Positions 36,499-46,067 of a DNA stretch of 64,000 nt are shown piece by piece; position 1 is the stretch's first letter, and every line of letters begins with the position of its first letter. Position numbers and translations under genes: made by a program. Origin of the DNA: Flavobacterium sp. 270 (GTDB taxonomy: Bacteria > Bacteroidota > Bacteroidia > Flavobacteriales > Flavobacteriaceae); contig NZ_SODM01000001.1 in assembly GCF_004368785.1 (NCBI RefSeq), positions 868,001-932,000 of the forward strand, read 5' to 3'. The notes under the pieces are model-generated. The model searched no databases. It was not told where the DNA came from and saw only the letters and a program-made list of their open reading frames with translations.

Positions 36499-37662
36499 AT
36501 GAATATAAACATCAATGAGACTGAAATGCTTTTAAGTCTTGCAGAGGAAATGGCTTCTTACGGCTACAAGTATGCCGCATTTCCTTGTGAAGTAATAACT
36601 GATCCCGATACCATTGAGTTCTTTATGAACTCATGGGATGCAATGGAACATTGTTATGCGATGACCACTGATAGAGACTATTTTAGGAGTATGACCATAG
36701 ATTCACTTAAAAATGATTTAAATATAGTGATGCAGAGCGGTATTGACCTTTATAGCACCGAGAAACTGGATCTCACTGAATTTGTCCGATTGGAAAGAGA
36801 AAAGAAAGAACTATTTGAAAACAACTTAAATACAAACATTATGAATGAGAATAATTTAAAATACCTGAAAGACCAGCTGAAATATACTGGATTTGGAGAA
36901 ACTTTCGATACTGAATTGAAAGAAAACATGCTGAAAGGAGATAAGGATTTTAAAATCATGCACACCGGCATTATCAACAATGGCGTCCCAAACCGAGATA
37001 CCGTAACGGTTGAGCTGAACTTCAAGAAGTCAGACCAGACTGATATGTACTTTTTTAATTCCTATCATGTGAATCTTCAAAAAGAAGAAAACAAGCCGGG
37101 ACTGCAGCAGACCTTTTACATCAATAATGATGCAGCCAGCATTACACTCAAAGAAGCCTATAATTTAATGGAAGGCCGTTCGGTAAATAAGGATCTTAAA
37201 ACTAAAGAAGGAGAAAGTTACAATTCTTGGTTAAAATTCGATTTTAAACAGACAGACAATTCCGGAAATTTTAAGATTAACCATTACCATCAGAATTACG
37301 GCTATGATTTGGAAGCAAGCCTTGAGAAGCATTCCATAAAAGAACTCAGTACGCCGCAATATAAGGAAGACCTTGTAAATTCCCTTAAAAAAGGAAATCT
37401 GCAGTCTGTGACTTTTGTTGTCAGCGGCGTTGAAAGCAAAATGTTCGTGGAAGCAAATCCGCAGTTTAAGACTCTTAATGTATATGACGGAAACCTCCAG
37501 CGCATCAATCATCGAGAAAGCAAAGATGAGAAAAAATCTGAAGGAGAAAAAACTTCAGAAAAGCAATCTGACAAAAAACAGTCTGAGACCACTGAGGAGA
37601 ATAGTGAAACTCCTTCGGCGAACAGACCCAAAAAAAGAAAACAGCAGTCTAATTCGGTTTAG
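36499..37662 (+). CDS. Unknown ICE protein with a conserved C-terminal domain (first of a pair)
   Basis: The 387-residue acidic protein lacks a signal peptide. Its C-terminal part holds EAYNLMEGRSVNKD, SWLKFDFKQTDNSGNFKI, then MFVEANPQFKTLNVYDG, and a charged Lys/Glu tail. The next gene shares this block. Similar segments occur in Bacteroidetes conjugation-associated proteins with DUF3945/DUF4099-type domains, though I cannot confirm the domain. It follows traN by 37 bp. Likely cytoplasmic and DNA-transfer related, but function unknown. Confidence 0.65.
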   Translation: MNININETEMLLSLAEEMASYGYKYAAFPCEVITDPDTIEFFMNSWDAMEHCYAMTTDRDYFRSMTIDSLKNDLNIVMQSGIDLYSTEKLDLTEFVRLEREKKELFENNLNTNIMNENNLKYLKDQLKYTGFGETFDTELKENMLKGDKDFKIMHTGIINNGVPNRDTVTVELNFKKSDQTDMYFFNSYHVNLQKEENKPGLQQTFYINNDAASITLKEAYNLMEGRSVNKDLKTKEGESYNSWLKFDFKQTDNSGNFKINHYHQNYGYDLEASLEKHSIKELSTPQYKEDLVNSLKKGNLQSVTFVVSGVESKMFVEANPQFKTLNVYDGNLQRINHRESKDEKKSEGEKTSEKQSDKKQSETTEENSETPSANRPKKRKQQSNSV

Positions 37663-37687
37663 AAATTTTAAAATTATTAAAGTTTAG

Positions 37688-38716
37688 ATGATGAACCCGC
37701 AGTTTCCCGTAAATAGAGTAGAAATGGAATTCAGCCAATGGAAAGCAAGAGAGGAACGTTTCAATACGCTCTTTTCAATTACTGCGGCAGAAAACAAATC
37801 TTTATTGGCTGAGAAACTGCGGCAGTTCGACAGAATCAGAACGAAATACAAATCTTCAAAAAATGTTGAGGAGCAGCATACGCTTCAAATCCTTAAAATG
37901 GAAATCCATAGGATGTCAAAACAATTATATCCAAGTCTCATTTCACGTATCCTTAGGAAAATAATCACCAGCACGCAAAATCAGCTTTCACTTCGCAGTG
38001 AGGCAAAAAAAGACGAAAGAAACTTCAATTCGCTTAACGAGGAAGTGCAGCGTATCGGTTTTCCTGATTTATCCGAAAAATTAAAAAATCTTATTGACAA
38101 AGAACAGGAAAATTTCAGCATTCCTCTATCCTACTACATTAATGAAAAAGAAAAGATTACTCATACTCTTTCGTTTTCAAAAAATGCTGAAAGGCATTTT
38201 GAACTCGATGGATTTAAAAGCAGCATGCAGAATAATTCTGCACCAGAAGACAGCAGCAGGGAATATTACTTTAAAAATGGGCAGGAACGCAATTTTAAAC
38301 TTAATGAAGTTTATAATTTATTATCAGGTCGTTCTGTAGAGCATAACCAATCATGGTTTCAGCTCGACTTTAATGATAGAGACGCTTCGGGCAATTATCA
38401 CTTAAAAGAATTTCGAAATGAATATGCTTATGATTTAGAAAAGACTTTAAAGTCCATTCCTTTAAAAGAGATATCTAATACATACGAAATGGAGAAACTA
38501 AAACATGCTTTAAGACAGGGTGACAGAGTATCTGCTGTGCTGATTAAAAATGGACGAGAAAATCAGATTTATATAGAGGCCAATCCGCAGTTTAGATCAT
38601 TGAATATCTATGACCGGCATTTTCGTAAAATCCAGACAGCTTCATCAAAAAACCAGGCAGCACCATTCCCGAAACAATCTGTCCAAAGAAGAATAAAATC
38701 TAAAATACAGCAGTGA
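37688..38716 (+). CDS. Unknown ICE protein with a conserved C-terminal domain (second of a pair)
   Basis: The 342-residue protein shares its C-terminal block with the upstream neighbour: EVYNLLSGRSVEHN, WFQLDFNDRDASGNYHL and IYIEANPQFRSLNIYD. The N-terminal half is different, basic and helical. No signal peptide. It is 25 bp downstream of its paralogue, and its stop overlaps the next start (TGATG). Probably a tandem duplicate that diverged. Confidence 0.65.
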   Translation: MMNPQFPVNRVEMEFSQWKAREERFNTLFSITAAENKSLLAEKLRQFDRIRTKYKSSKNVEEQHTLQILKMEIHRMSKQLYPSLISRILRKIITSTQNQLSLRSEAKKDERNFNSLNEEVQRIGFPDLSEKLKNLIDKEQENFSIPLSYYINEKEKITHTLSFSKNAERHFELDGFKSSMQNNSAPEDSSREYYFKNGQERNFKLNEVYNLLSGRSVEHNQSWFQLDFNDRDASGNYHLKEFRNEYAYDLEKTLKSIPLKEISNTYEMEKLKHALRQGDRVSAVLIKNGRENQIYIEANPQFRSLNIYDRHFRKIQTASSKNQAAPFPKQSVQRRIKSKIQQ

Positions 38717-39000
38717 TGGAACAATTAAATCCTTTAACGGAATTCTTTAGATCGATAGAAAAAGACCAGCGCATCAGCATTACCCATATTGGAATTTTTG
38801 CGGCACTCCTTCAATTCAGAACAAATCAAGGCAATATCAATCCTATCAAAGCCTTCAGGCATGAAATTATGAAAATAGCCAAAATAACCGGCCCTGTCAC
38901 GTATCACAGGTGCATAAAAGACTTAAATGACTACGGCTATATAAACTATGTCCCAAAAAAAAACAGAAATCAAAAAAGTATCATTTATTTTCTCGTTTAA
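38716..39000 (+). CDS. Small winged-helix-like protein at the end of the tra operon
   Basis: The 94-residue protein (MEQLNPLTEFFRSIEKDQRISITHIGIFAALLQF...) reads like a single winged-helix domain: helices followed by HEIMKIAKITGPVTYHRCIKDLNDYGYI and a basic wing. I chose ATG at 38716, overlapping the upstream stop by one base. It may be a DNA-binding regulator of the ICE; this is a fold-level guess. Confidence 0.65.
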   Translation: MEQLNPLTEFFRSIEKDQRISITHIGIFAALLQFRTNQGNINPIKAFRHEIMKIAKITGPVTYHRCIKDLNDYGYINYVPKKNRNQKSIIYFLV

Positions 39001-39653
39001 AAGGCAGGTTCTGACATAGTTTTAAAATTAAACTTAAAGATCGAAATTATCGAAATAATAAAATGTAGAGGGTTAAGAAAAATATATCTATGAAACTATC
39101 ACTGCAAGCGGCCCGCATCCAAAATTAATTATTGAATCATCACCAGCCGCAAGAATATGACTTGATTTAGGAGAAAATTTGAATTTCCTGCTCTTGTTTT
39201 TTTAAATATAATTATTGCTCAACTGAAGCAAAAAATTGGTGTATTCCTAACAGCCGGTAGCATTTTTTTAGCCCCGATAGAAGTGGAAATCCTTTTGTGC
39301 CGGGGTTCGGCGCAAAAGATTGAAACGAATAGCGGGAAAAAGCTCCTAAAAAAAAATTAATACAATTACAGATGCTAATCACCCCCAATTAGATTCCACC
39401 AATAATTCCCAATACCCGATTAATTCAGGCCGTGGAGAATTCTACTCACTTTTAGATTAAAAAGAAAAAAATCTATATTTTTCACAACACCATAGATTCC
39501 CTAATATTCGAAAATATCATTTAGGTGAATTTCAGCGCCAAAACTATGAAGATCAGACGCGTTTAAAAAAACAACCCCAAAACAAGAAAAATACTTTATA
39601 CTATACGCCCCTCAACCCTTGCCCTGTCTATACTTTTTGACTAATTTTACACC
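39001..39653. other. Gap with one flavo-1-like repeat
   Basis: Apart from the hairpin repeat at 39270-39347, this 653-bp stretch has no believable gene. Its right part (about 39379-39440) is similar to the DNA after the repeat copy at 51.6 kb. It also holds the end of a former minus-strand ORF (LKVSRILHGLN then stop). Confidence 0.5.
39270..39347 (+). ncRNA. Flavo-1-like structured repeat, copy A
   Basis: The core runs from AGCCCCGATAG to AGCGGGAAAAAGCTCCT, with a central stem CTTTTGTGCCG / CGGCGCAAAAG (39292-39302 and 39308-39318; one G-U pair). The layout matches my memory of the flavo-1 RNA motif of Flavobacteriia, whose function is unknown. Three more copies occur in this window. Confidence 0.7.
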
Positions 39654-39881
39654 ATGACTCCCGATGAAATAAAACGCTATTTTGAAGCCACGCCACCACC
39701 AACCGAAGTGGACTGGAAGCCCTGGGCGAAAATCACAGATTCGCAGGTTTTTCTCAAAAGCTGCTACTCCACTATAAACAATTACAAAGGAAGCCTTGAT
39801 ATGTGCCCGGCATGGTGGCACTTAAAAGATTTCTATATGCTTGTAAGACGAAATTCACAGGAAACAAAAAGCGAGGATTAA
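39654..39881 (+). CDS. Small DUF6965-like protein
   Basis: The 75-residue product (MTPDEIKRYFEATPPPTEVDWKPWAKI...) with tryptophans and AWWHLKDFY near the end resembles the DUF6965 family of Bacteroidetes. Function unknown. No signal peptide. It stands alone, about 400 bp before dinB. Confidence 0.6.
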   Translation: MTPDEIKRYFEATPPPTEVDWKPWAKITDSQVFLKSCYSTINNYKGSLDMCPAWWHLKDFYMLVRRNSQETKSED

Positions 39882-40278
39882 ACGGAATAAACTTGAAATT
39901 TCAGCTCTGTTTTAGATGCATCTTACACTTTCATCCTTCTAATTTTTACTTTTAACCGGTTATATTATTTTGCTGCCGCCTCTTTACGAGGCGGTTCAAT
40001 CACAGTAATCAAAGCGCCGGAATAAGTTTTATTTAATAGGTTGTCTTTGTTCTTTTAAAAAAGATTCCCCGAAGATTTTCGGATAAATCCTGCCGTAAAT
40101 TTTTCTAATTGCAATCCGCCGTAAATTCTGAATAAAGGGAAAATGCTTGTTTTTTACCTGTTTTGAAACCTCCCATAAAATAAGATATTTTCAATTTTGT
40201 TATCATTTGTAACATTATAATTTTTAAAATTGTTCTGATCTATATTAATTTTGACTTGTATAAAAAGGAGAAAAGAGA
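39882..40278. other. Upstream region of dinB-dnaE
   Basis: This 397-bp gap contains a hairpin CCGAA-GATT-TTCGG near 40077 and an imperfect inverted repeat GTTATCATTTGTAAC at 40199-40213 that could be an SOS-type operator. A possible -7 element TAATTTTG is at 40246-40253. A purine-rich AAAAGGAGAAAAGAG lies just before the dinB start. No LexA-like gene is present, unlike in many related ICEs. Confidence 0.4.
40246..40253 (+). promoter_or_regulatory. Possible -7 element for dinB-dnaE
   Basis: TAATTTTG fits TAnnTTTG and lies 33 bp before the ATG. The -33 element is not clear, so this is a weak call. Confidence 0.35.
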
Positions 40279-41463
40279 ATGGAAAGGTCAATTGTACATA
40301 TCGATATGAATACGTTTTTCGTGTCCTGCGAAAGGCTGACAAATTCCGAATTAAACGGAATACCGCTTATTATTGGAGGCGGTGAAAGAGGTGTTGTGGC
40401 ATCATGCTCGTATGAGGCACGTCGTTTTGGAGTGCGCTCCGCCATGCCCATTCACATGGCCATGAAACTCTGCCCGCAGGCCAAAATCATGAAAGGGGAT
40501 ATGGAATTATATTCCCGGCTTTCCCATGACATCACCGAGATTATTCAGGAGAAATCCCCCGTGGTGGAAAAGGCAAGCATTGATGAATTTTATCTGGATA
40601 TTACCGGCATGGACAAGTTTCATGGCAGCTACAAATGGACGAGTGAACTTGCCCAGACCATCACAAAAGAAACAGGCCTGCCCCTCACCTTTGCCCTTTC
40701 AATTAACAAGACCGTATCGAAAATCGGAACAGGAGAAGGAAAACAAAAACAGAATTTAGAGATTCCTGAGCATTTAGTGCAGTCTTTTTTGAATCCCTTG
40801 TCGGTTCAGAAAATACCGATGGTGGGCGACAAAACGTTCCAGCTGCTCTCACGCATTGGGATCCGAACCATTGAAACGCTCTCCAAAATGCCTTGCGAGG
40901 TACTGCAGCAGATGATCGGCAAAAATGGTTCGGAGCTCTGGAAGAAAGCCAATGGCATAGACAATAATCCTGTAGAGCCTTATACGGAGAGAAAATCCAT
41001 TTCAACCGAACATACCTTCTCTCAGGATACCATAGATATTGACAGGCTAAAAAGGGTAATATTGGGAATGGTTGAAAAACTGGCTTTTCAATTGCGCTCG
41101 GAAGAGTGGCTGACATCGACTGTCACCATCAAAATACGCTACGCCAATTTTGATACCGAAACCAAACAGTGCCGGGTGCAGTATACTTCTGCCGATCACA
41201 TCCTGACCAAAACCGTAACGGACCTTTTTGAGAAACTATACCAGCGCCGGATGCGCCTTCGCCTTATTGGTGTGCGCTTTAGCGGGCTGGTTCGCGGTAC
41301 GTATCAGATCGATCTTTTTCAGGACACCGAGGAAATGCTCGCGCTCTATCAGGCGATGGACCGGATGAAAACCCGGTACGGATTTGACGCTGTGATGCGC
41401 TGCGCCGGGGCCTCCTTTAAACCCAATACCAAAAATGAAATTTTAAAACGCAAATCAGACTAA
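40279..41463 (+). CDS. dinB: DNA polymerase IV-like translesion polymerase (Y family)
   Basis: The 394-residue protein has the Y-family catalytic residues: Asp9 in VHIDMNTFF and Asp102-Glu103 in KASIDEFYLDI. The DNA-contacting GTGEGKQKQN loop differs from the usual DinB sequence. A clamp-binding-like QIDLF is present in the C-terminus. It shares one base with the downstream dnaE (TAATG), so the pair is co-translated. A Y-family polymerase followed by a short DnaE is a 'mutasome' layout. It may allow copying of damaged DNA after transfer or stress. It belongs to the ICE rather than to the core genome (inference). Confidence 0.86.
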   Translation: MERSIVHIDMNTFFVSCERLTNSELNGIPLIIGGGERGVVASCSYEARRFGVRSAMPIHMAMKLCPQAKIMKGDMELYSRLSHDITEIIQEKSPVVEKASIDEFYLDITGMDKFHGSYKWTSELAQTITKETGLPLTFALSINKTVSKIGTGEGKQKQNLEIPEHLVQSFLNPLSVQKIPMVGDKTFQLLSRIGIRTIETLSKMPCEVLQQMIGKNGSELWKKANGIDNNPVEPYTERKSISTEHTFSQDTIDIDRLKRVILGMVEKLAFQLRSEEWLTSTVTIKIRYANFDTETKQCRVQYTSADHILTKTVTDLFEKLYQRRMRLRLIGVRFSGLVRGTYQIDLFQDTEEMLALYQAMDRMKTRYGFDAVMRCAGASFKPNTKNEILKRKSD

Positions 41464-44400
41464 TGTATCTCAATTGTCATTCCTTCCACTCCCTGCGCTA
41501 TGGCACTATTCCCCTTGAGGATTTGATTTCTCATGCTGCTTGCTGTGGGGTTACCGCTATGGCGCTTACCGACATTAACACGGTAACTGGAATTTACGAT
41601 TTTATAAAGGGGTGTGATGCTGCAGGGATAAAACCTTTGGTGGGCATGGAATTTCGCTCGGAGCATGAGCTGCGCTACATCGGCCTTGCCAAAAATGCAT
41701 CTGGCCTTGCCGAGATGAACCGTTTTTTGACAAGCTACAATTATCAAAAAACTTCCCTTCCTCTCTTAGCTCCTGATTTTAATGATGTTTTTGTAATTTA
41801 TCCTCTGGAGAATGCTCCGCTCTCACTTGCTGAAAACGAATATATTGGAATTCGTCCCGGACAGCTCCAAAAACTGGTCTTGTCGGAGTGGAAAACAAGA
41901 CAGGAAAAAATGGTGGTTCTCCAGCCGGTGACCTTCCGCAGCAAAAAGGAATATAACCTGCACAAAATACTCAGGGCCATAGATCTGAACCTGATTTTAT
42001 CACGGCTTTCTGTGGATGATTATTGCAAAGATTCCGAAATAATGGTACCTGAGCAAAGAATAGTGAACTGTTATGAGCAGTATCCGCATATTATTGCCAA
42101 CACGCGCGAGATCATTGAGCGGTGCCATTTTGAATTTGATTTTGATACGCCTAAAAACAAGAAATTTTACACCAACAGCAAAAAGGATGATATGATCCTT
42201 TTGACCTCTCTGGCCAAGCAGGGCCTGGAATGGCGCTATGGTAAAAATAATGCCGAGGCGAAATCCAGAATGTTCAAGGAACTCAAAGTAATTGAGCAAT
42301 TGGAATTTAGCGGCTACTTTTTGATTACAGCCGATATTATTCGTTTCAGCAACTCGCAGGGCTTCCTGCATATAGGGCGTGGCAGCGGTGCCAACAGCAT
42401 CATCGCATACTGCCTGGGCATTACCGATATCTGTCCTTTGGAATTGGACCTGTACTTTGAAAGGTTCCTGAACCTCAACCGTAAAAGCCCTCCGGATTTT
42501 GATATTGACTGGAGCTGGAAGGAAAGGGATGTTATTCTTGAATACATTTTCTCACGCTACGGTTATGATCATGTGGCTTTCTGCGGCACCAATGTGGAAT
42601 TTAAGTACCGTTCCATTTTCCGGGAAGTCGGAAAAGTCTTTGGGCTTCCCAAGGAAGAACTCGATGCGCTGGCTAAAAATCCGATGGAGCTGCATGCTAC
42701 TAATAAAGTTGTGAAACAAGTCCAGGAATATGGAATGCTGCTGGAAAAATACCCCAACCAGCGAAGCATGCACTCCTGCGGCATCCTGATCTCCGAAGAA
42801 CCTATTACCAATTACACCCCGCTTGAAATGCCCCCAAAAGGTTTTCCAATTGTGCTATTTGATATGCATATAGCCGAAGATATCGGCCTTGAAAAATTCG
42901 ATATCCTGAGCCAGCGCGGGATCGGGCATATCGATGACAGCGTGAAGCTGATTGAGAAAAACCGGAGTATCCGCCTGAATATCCGCGATACCTCGATGTC
43001 AAAAAATGAAGCAAGCTGTAATGCGTATTTGGGAATAGGAAAAACTATCGGCTGTTTTTACATTGAGAGCCCGGCCATGAGGGGACTTTTGCGACGCCTG
43101 AAGTGCAACAATTACAAGACCCTTGTAGCCGCTTCCTCGATTATTCGTCCGGGTGTTGCGCAAAGCGGAATGATGAAAGAATATATTTTCCGCCATAACC
43201 ATCCTGATCAATTCGAATATTTCCACCCTGTATTCCAGGAACAGCTTGGAGAAACCTATGGCATTATGGTCTATCAGGAAGACGTGATCAAAATCGCCCT
43301 GCATTATGGGGGACTTCCCGCCGCAGACGGGGATATACTCAGGCGTGCCATGTCAGGGAAAGGAAGATCCAAGGCGGCACTTCAAAAAGTGAAAGACAAC
43401 TTTTTTGCTTCCTGTAAGGCGCAGGGGCATCCTGAGAAACTCAGCGAGGAAATTTACCGTCAGATCGAGTCCTTTGCCGGATACTCGTTCTGCAAGGCCC
43501 ACTCAGCCTCTTATGCCGTGGAAAGCTACCAGAGCCTTTATCTGAAAGTGCATTATCCCATCGAATTTATGGTAGCGGTCATAAACAATCAGGGCGGTTT
43601 TTACCGCACCGAAGTTTATGTACACGAAGCAAGGATGTCAGGGGCTAAAATTCACAATCCGTGCGTGAACAAAAGCGAATTTGAAACCACCCTTTACGGC
43701 TTGGATGTTTATTTGGGTTTTATGCACCTGCAGAGCCTGGAATCCAAAATCGCAATACTGATACAAACCGAACGTGAACAAAACGGTGCGTATAAATCCC
43801 TGGAGGATTTTATTAACCGGATTCCCATCGGTATTGAGGGCATTCAGATTTTGATTTTCATTGGCGCGTTCCGTTTTACGGGCAAGACAAAAAATCAATT
43901 ACTGGTGATTGCCCGGCTCATCATGGTAAATTTCAAGCCAGAGAACAGAAGCCTCATGCTTATTCAGGAACCTGTCAGGGAATATGAATTGCCCGAGCTG
44001 GCACGTTCTGCCTTTGAAGATGCCTTTGATGAGATCGAGCTTTTAAGTTTCCCTGTATCGCGCTCCCCTTTTGATCTGCTGCAGACAAAATTCCGGGGTG
44101 ACGTAATGGCCAAAGACCTTTTAAACCACCATAAAAAGACAGTCCGAATGTTGGCCTATCTGATCTCCAGAAAACACGTGCCGACCAAAATGGGCGCCAT
44201 GTATTTCGGCACGTGGATAGATGCCGAAGGAGAGCTCTTCGATACGGCCCATTTCACGGGAAGCCTTAAGGAGTATCCTTTTCAGGGAGGCGGCTGTTAT
44301 TTGCTGCTGGGCCATGTGGAAGTAGATTATCACTTCCCCACTATTACCGTGACCAAAATGGCCAAGATGCCTTTCATTGCCGATCCACGCTATTCCAATG

Positions 44401-44519
44401 CTGATGACCGGCAGTTCACGACTCATGAAAAAATCAAGGAAGATGTAAGCATGACCCATAGGGCACCCTATCCGCAGGAACATGAAATTAATCTGCCAAG
44501 AAATAAAATGGCAAACTGA
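41463..44519 (+). CDS. dnaE: DNA polymerase III alpha-subunit paralogue (DnaE2/ImuC-like)
   Basis: The 1018-residue protein has an N-terminal PHP domain (LNCHSFHSLRYG; the usual TDH is TDI here, so metal binding is probably lost), then a polymerase palm with GRGSGANSIIAYCLGITD and catalytic PDFDIDW. It is shorter than the replicative DnaE (about 1150 residues) and close in size to DnaE2/ImuC error-prone polymerases. It follows dinB with a one-base overlap. The pair likely works in translesion synthesis. It is the last clearly ICE-type gene on the right side of the block. Confidence 0.84.
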   Translation: MYLNCHSFHSLRYGTIPLEDLISHAACCGVTAMALTDINTVTGIYDFIKGCDAAGIKPLVGMEFRSEHELRYIGLAKNASGLAEMNRFLTSYNYQKTSLPLLAPDFNDVFVIYPLENAPLSLAENEYIGIRPGQLQKLVLSEWKTRQEKMVVLQPVTFRSKKEYNLHKILRAIDLNLILSRLSVDDYCKDSEIMVPEQRIVNCYEQYPHIIANTREIIERCHFEFDFDTPKNKKFYTNSKKDDMILLTSLAKQGLEWRYGKNNAEAKSRMFKELKVIEQLEFSGYFLITADIIRFSNSQGFLHIGRGSGANSIIAYCLGITDICPLELDLYFERFLNLNRKSPPDFDIDWSWKERDVILEYIFSRYGYDHVAFCGTNVEFKYRSIFREVGKVFGLPKEELDALAKNPMELHATNKVVKQVQEYGMLLEKYPNQRSMHSCGILISEEPITNYTPLEMPPKGFPIVLFDMHIAEDIGLEKFDILSQRGIGHIDDSVKLIEKNRSIRLNIRDTSMSKNEASCNAYLGIGKTIGCFYIESPAMRGLLRRLKCNNYKTLVAASSIIRPGVAQSGMMKEYIFRHNHPDQFEYFHPVFQEQLGETYGIMVYQEDVIKIALHYGGLPAADGDILRRAMSGKGRSKAALQKVKDNFFASCKAQGHPEKLSEEIYRQIESFAGYSFCKAHSASYAVESYQSLYLKVHYPIEFMVAVINNQGGFYRTEVYVHEARMSGAKIHNPCVNKSEFETTLYGLDVYLGFMHLQSLESKIAILIQTEREQNGAYKSLEDFINRIPIGIEGIQILIFIGAFRFTGKTKNQLLVIARLIMVNFKPENRSLMLIQEPVREYELPELARSAFEDAFDEIELLSFPVSRSPFDLLQTKFRGDVMAKDLLNHHKKTVRMLAYLISRKHVPTKMGAMYFGTWIDAEGELFDTAHFTGSLKEYPFQGGGCYLLLGHVEVDYHFPTITVTKMAKMPFIADPRYSNADDRQFTTHEKIKEDVSMTHRAPYPQEHEINLPRNKMAN

Positions 44520-44647
44520 AGCATATTTGAGTCCGAAAATACAGTCCGTTTACCTTTTTATAATTGCAGTAATAGCTGCAGGTAAAGGGAAATGTATTAA
44601 TTTAGACTGAACCGATCCGTTAAAATGTAACTGAAAACTATATAACA

Positions 44648-45058
44648 ATGATCAAAACAAAAAAATTACCGGCCCTGGTGGTGCTATCACTTTTAATCTC
44701 CTGCACTTCAATATATAAATACCACAAGATGGTGCAAACAGACTATAACCTGAATCCATTCAGGGCCAGTGAGATTATCAGATCAGATACCACAGCAGGC
44801 AATTATATTGAGGCCGAAAAGAAAGAAAGCCTGTTTATATTTGAGGACAATAGTGATTTCATCTTTAAAGTTTCAAAAAATCCCCCTAAAATAGACATTG
44901 TGGACAGGGAAGGCAATAATTCCAGGTTTGTAGAAGAAAGAGGTTTTGAAATTACCAGCAAAAAAGCGGGGGACACTTTAATTGTGCGCTTTTTCCCAAC
45001 CAAATCAACCCCTGATAACATATTGAAATTTGGGGCTGAATATAAATTTTTCAAATAA
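44648..45058 (+). CDS. Putative lipoprotein
   Basis: The 136-residue protein starts with a lipoprotein signal peptide (ALVVLSLLISC; Cys about residue 20). The mature part is of unknown fold with beta-like charged segments. It would be anchored to a membrane facing the periplasm. It sits between dnaE and the broken kinase; no partner is apparent. Confidence 0.7.
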   Translation: MIKTKKLPALVVLSLLISCTSIYKYHKMVQTDYNLNPFRASEIIRSDTTAGNYIEAEKKESLFIFEDNSDFIFKVSKNPPKIDIVDREGNNSRFVEERGFEITSKKAGDTLIVRFFPTKSTPDNILKFGAEYKFFK

Positions 45059-45171
45059 GACAATTGTTCGGGATAAGGAGAATTAGAAGTGTTTATTCAC
45101 TTATTATACGGGTCTAGGTTCGAAATTGTATTACGCAGTTTTATTGTTATTCTACTGAGCTTCAAAATTGA

Positions 45172-45738
45172 TTTATCTCTGATCAGTCCGCTGAGAGAAT
45201 GCAAAGCATTGTAGAGGGCATCCTTGCCTATTCTACCCTGAATAAGAAAACCCAGCCCGTAGAGCAGATAAGCCTTGATGACATTATTGAGAACATAAAA
45301 GTTGACCTGGAACTTATCATAAATGAAAAAGGCGCCATACTGATCAAGGACGCGCTTCCCGATATACAAGGGGCACCTATTTTGATACACCAGCTATTCT
45401 ATAACCTGATACACAATGCCCTGAAGTTCTCCAAAGCAGACCAGCCGCCGCGGGTCATCCTGTCTCACCTCATTATAAAGGATAAGCAAAGGGAGTTTAT
45501 TGAAATAAGCATTAAGGACAATGGCATTGGACTTGACCCGGATCATTATGAAAAAATATTTAATGCTTTTGAAAGACTGCATTCCAGAGATCAGTACGAA
45601 GGGAACGGACTTGGCGTGACGCTATGCCGAAAAATTGCACTAAGGCATGGCGGCAGCATAATGGCTTTAGGCCAAAAAGATATCGGCGCGGAATTTATCG
45701 TTACACTGCCTTTAAAACAAACAGGAGATACTGTCTAG
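45172..45738 (+). pseudogene. 5'-truncated histidine kinase (C-terminal part only)
   Basis: The ATPase domain is present: LFYNLIHNALKFSK (N-box), KDNGIGLDPDHYEKIF (G1), EGNGLGVTLCRKIALRHGG (G2). The second HisKA helix is partly present (SAERMQSIVEGILAYSTL), but the phospho-His helix and any sensor domain are missing. A TGA in the same frame lies just upstream, at 45169-45171. The residual ORF could start at ATG 45199 and give a 179-residue protein without the acceptor His. It lies directly upstream of the CheB-CheR-kinase gene, with a similar ATPase domain. Confidence 0.75.
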
Positions 45739-46067
45739 GAAATCACAACATCCTGCTTTGATATAATAAACAATCAGTATATTGTGAAATTTCCCTACCG
45801 TAAATACAAGGCGCCAATTAAAGATAATTGACGCGTTATTACACCCGTTCCCGAAAATTTTACACAAAAAGTTTATATTATGTAAGTTAATTCCAGTTTA
45901 ATATAAAGAAATGTAAATAATTTCGCTTATATTTACCTTTATCCAGAAACCTTAAAATCTGCTTTCGCCAATTGCATTATTAATTTTAGTAACCTGGCTA
46001 ATATAATTTTTGACCCTGGCATTCCAATTGGATGCTGCATTATTATATGGGCTTAAACTTAAACATA
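45739..46067. other. Gap before the CheB-CheR kinase gene
   Basis: The 329 bp include an imperfect inverted repeat GCGCCAATTA / TAATTGACGC near 45810-45835 without a T-run. It probably contains the promoter of the following gene. No gene was seen. Confidence 0.4.
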
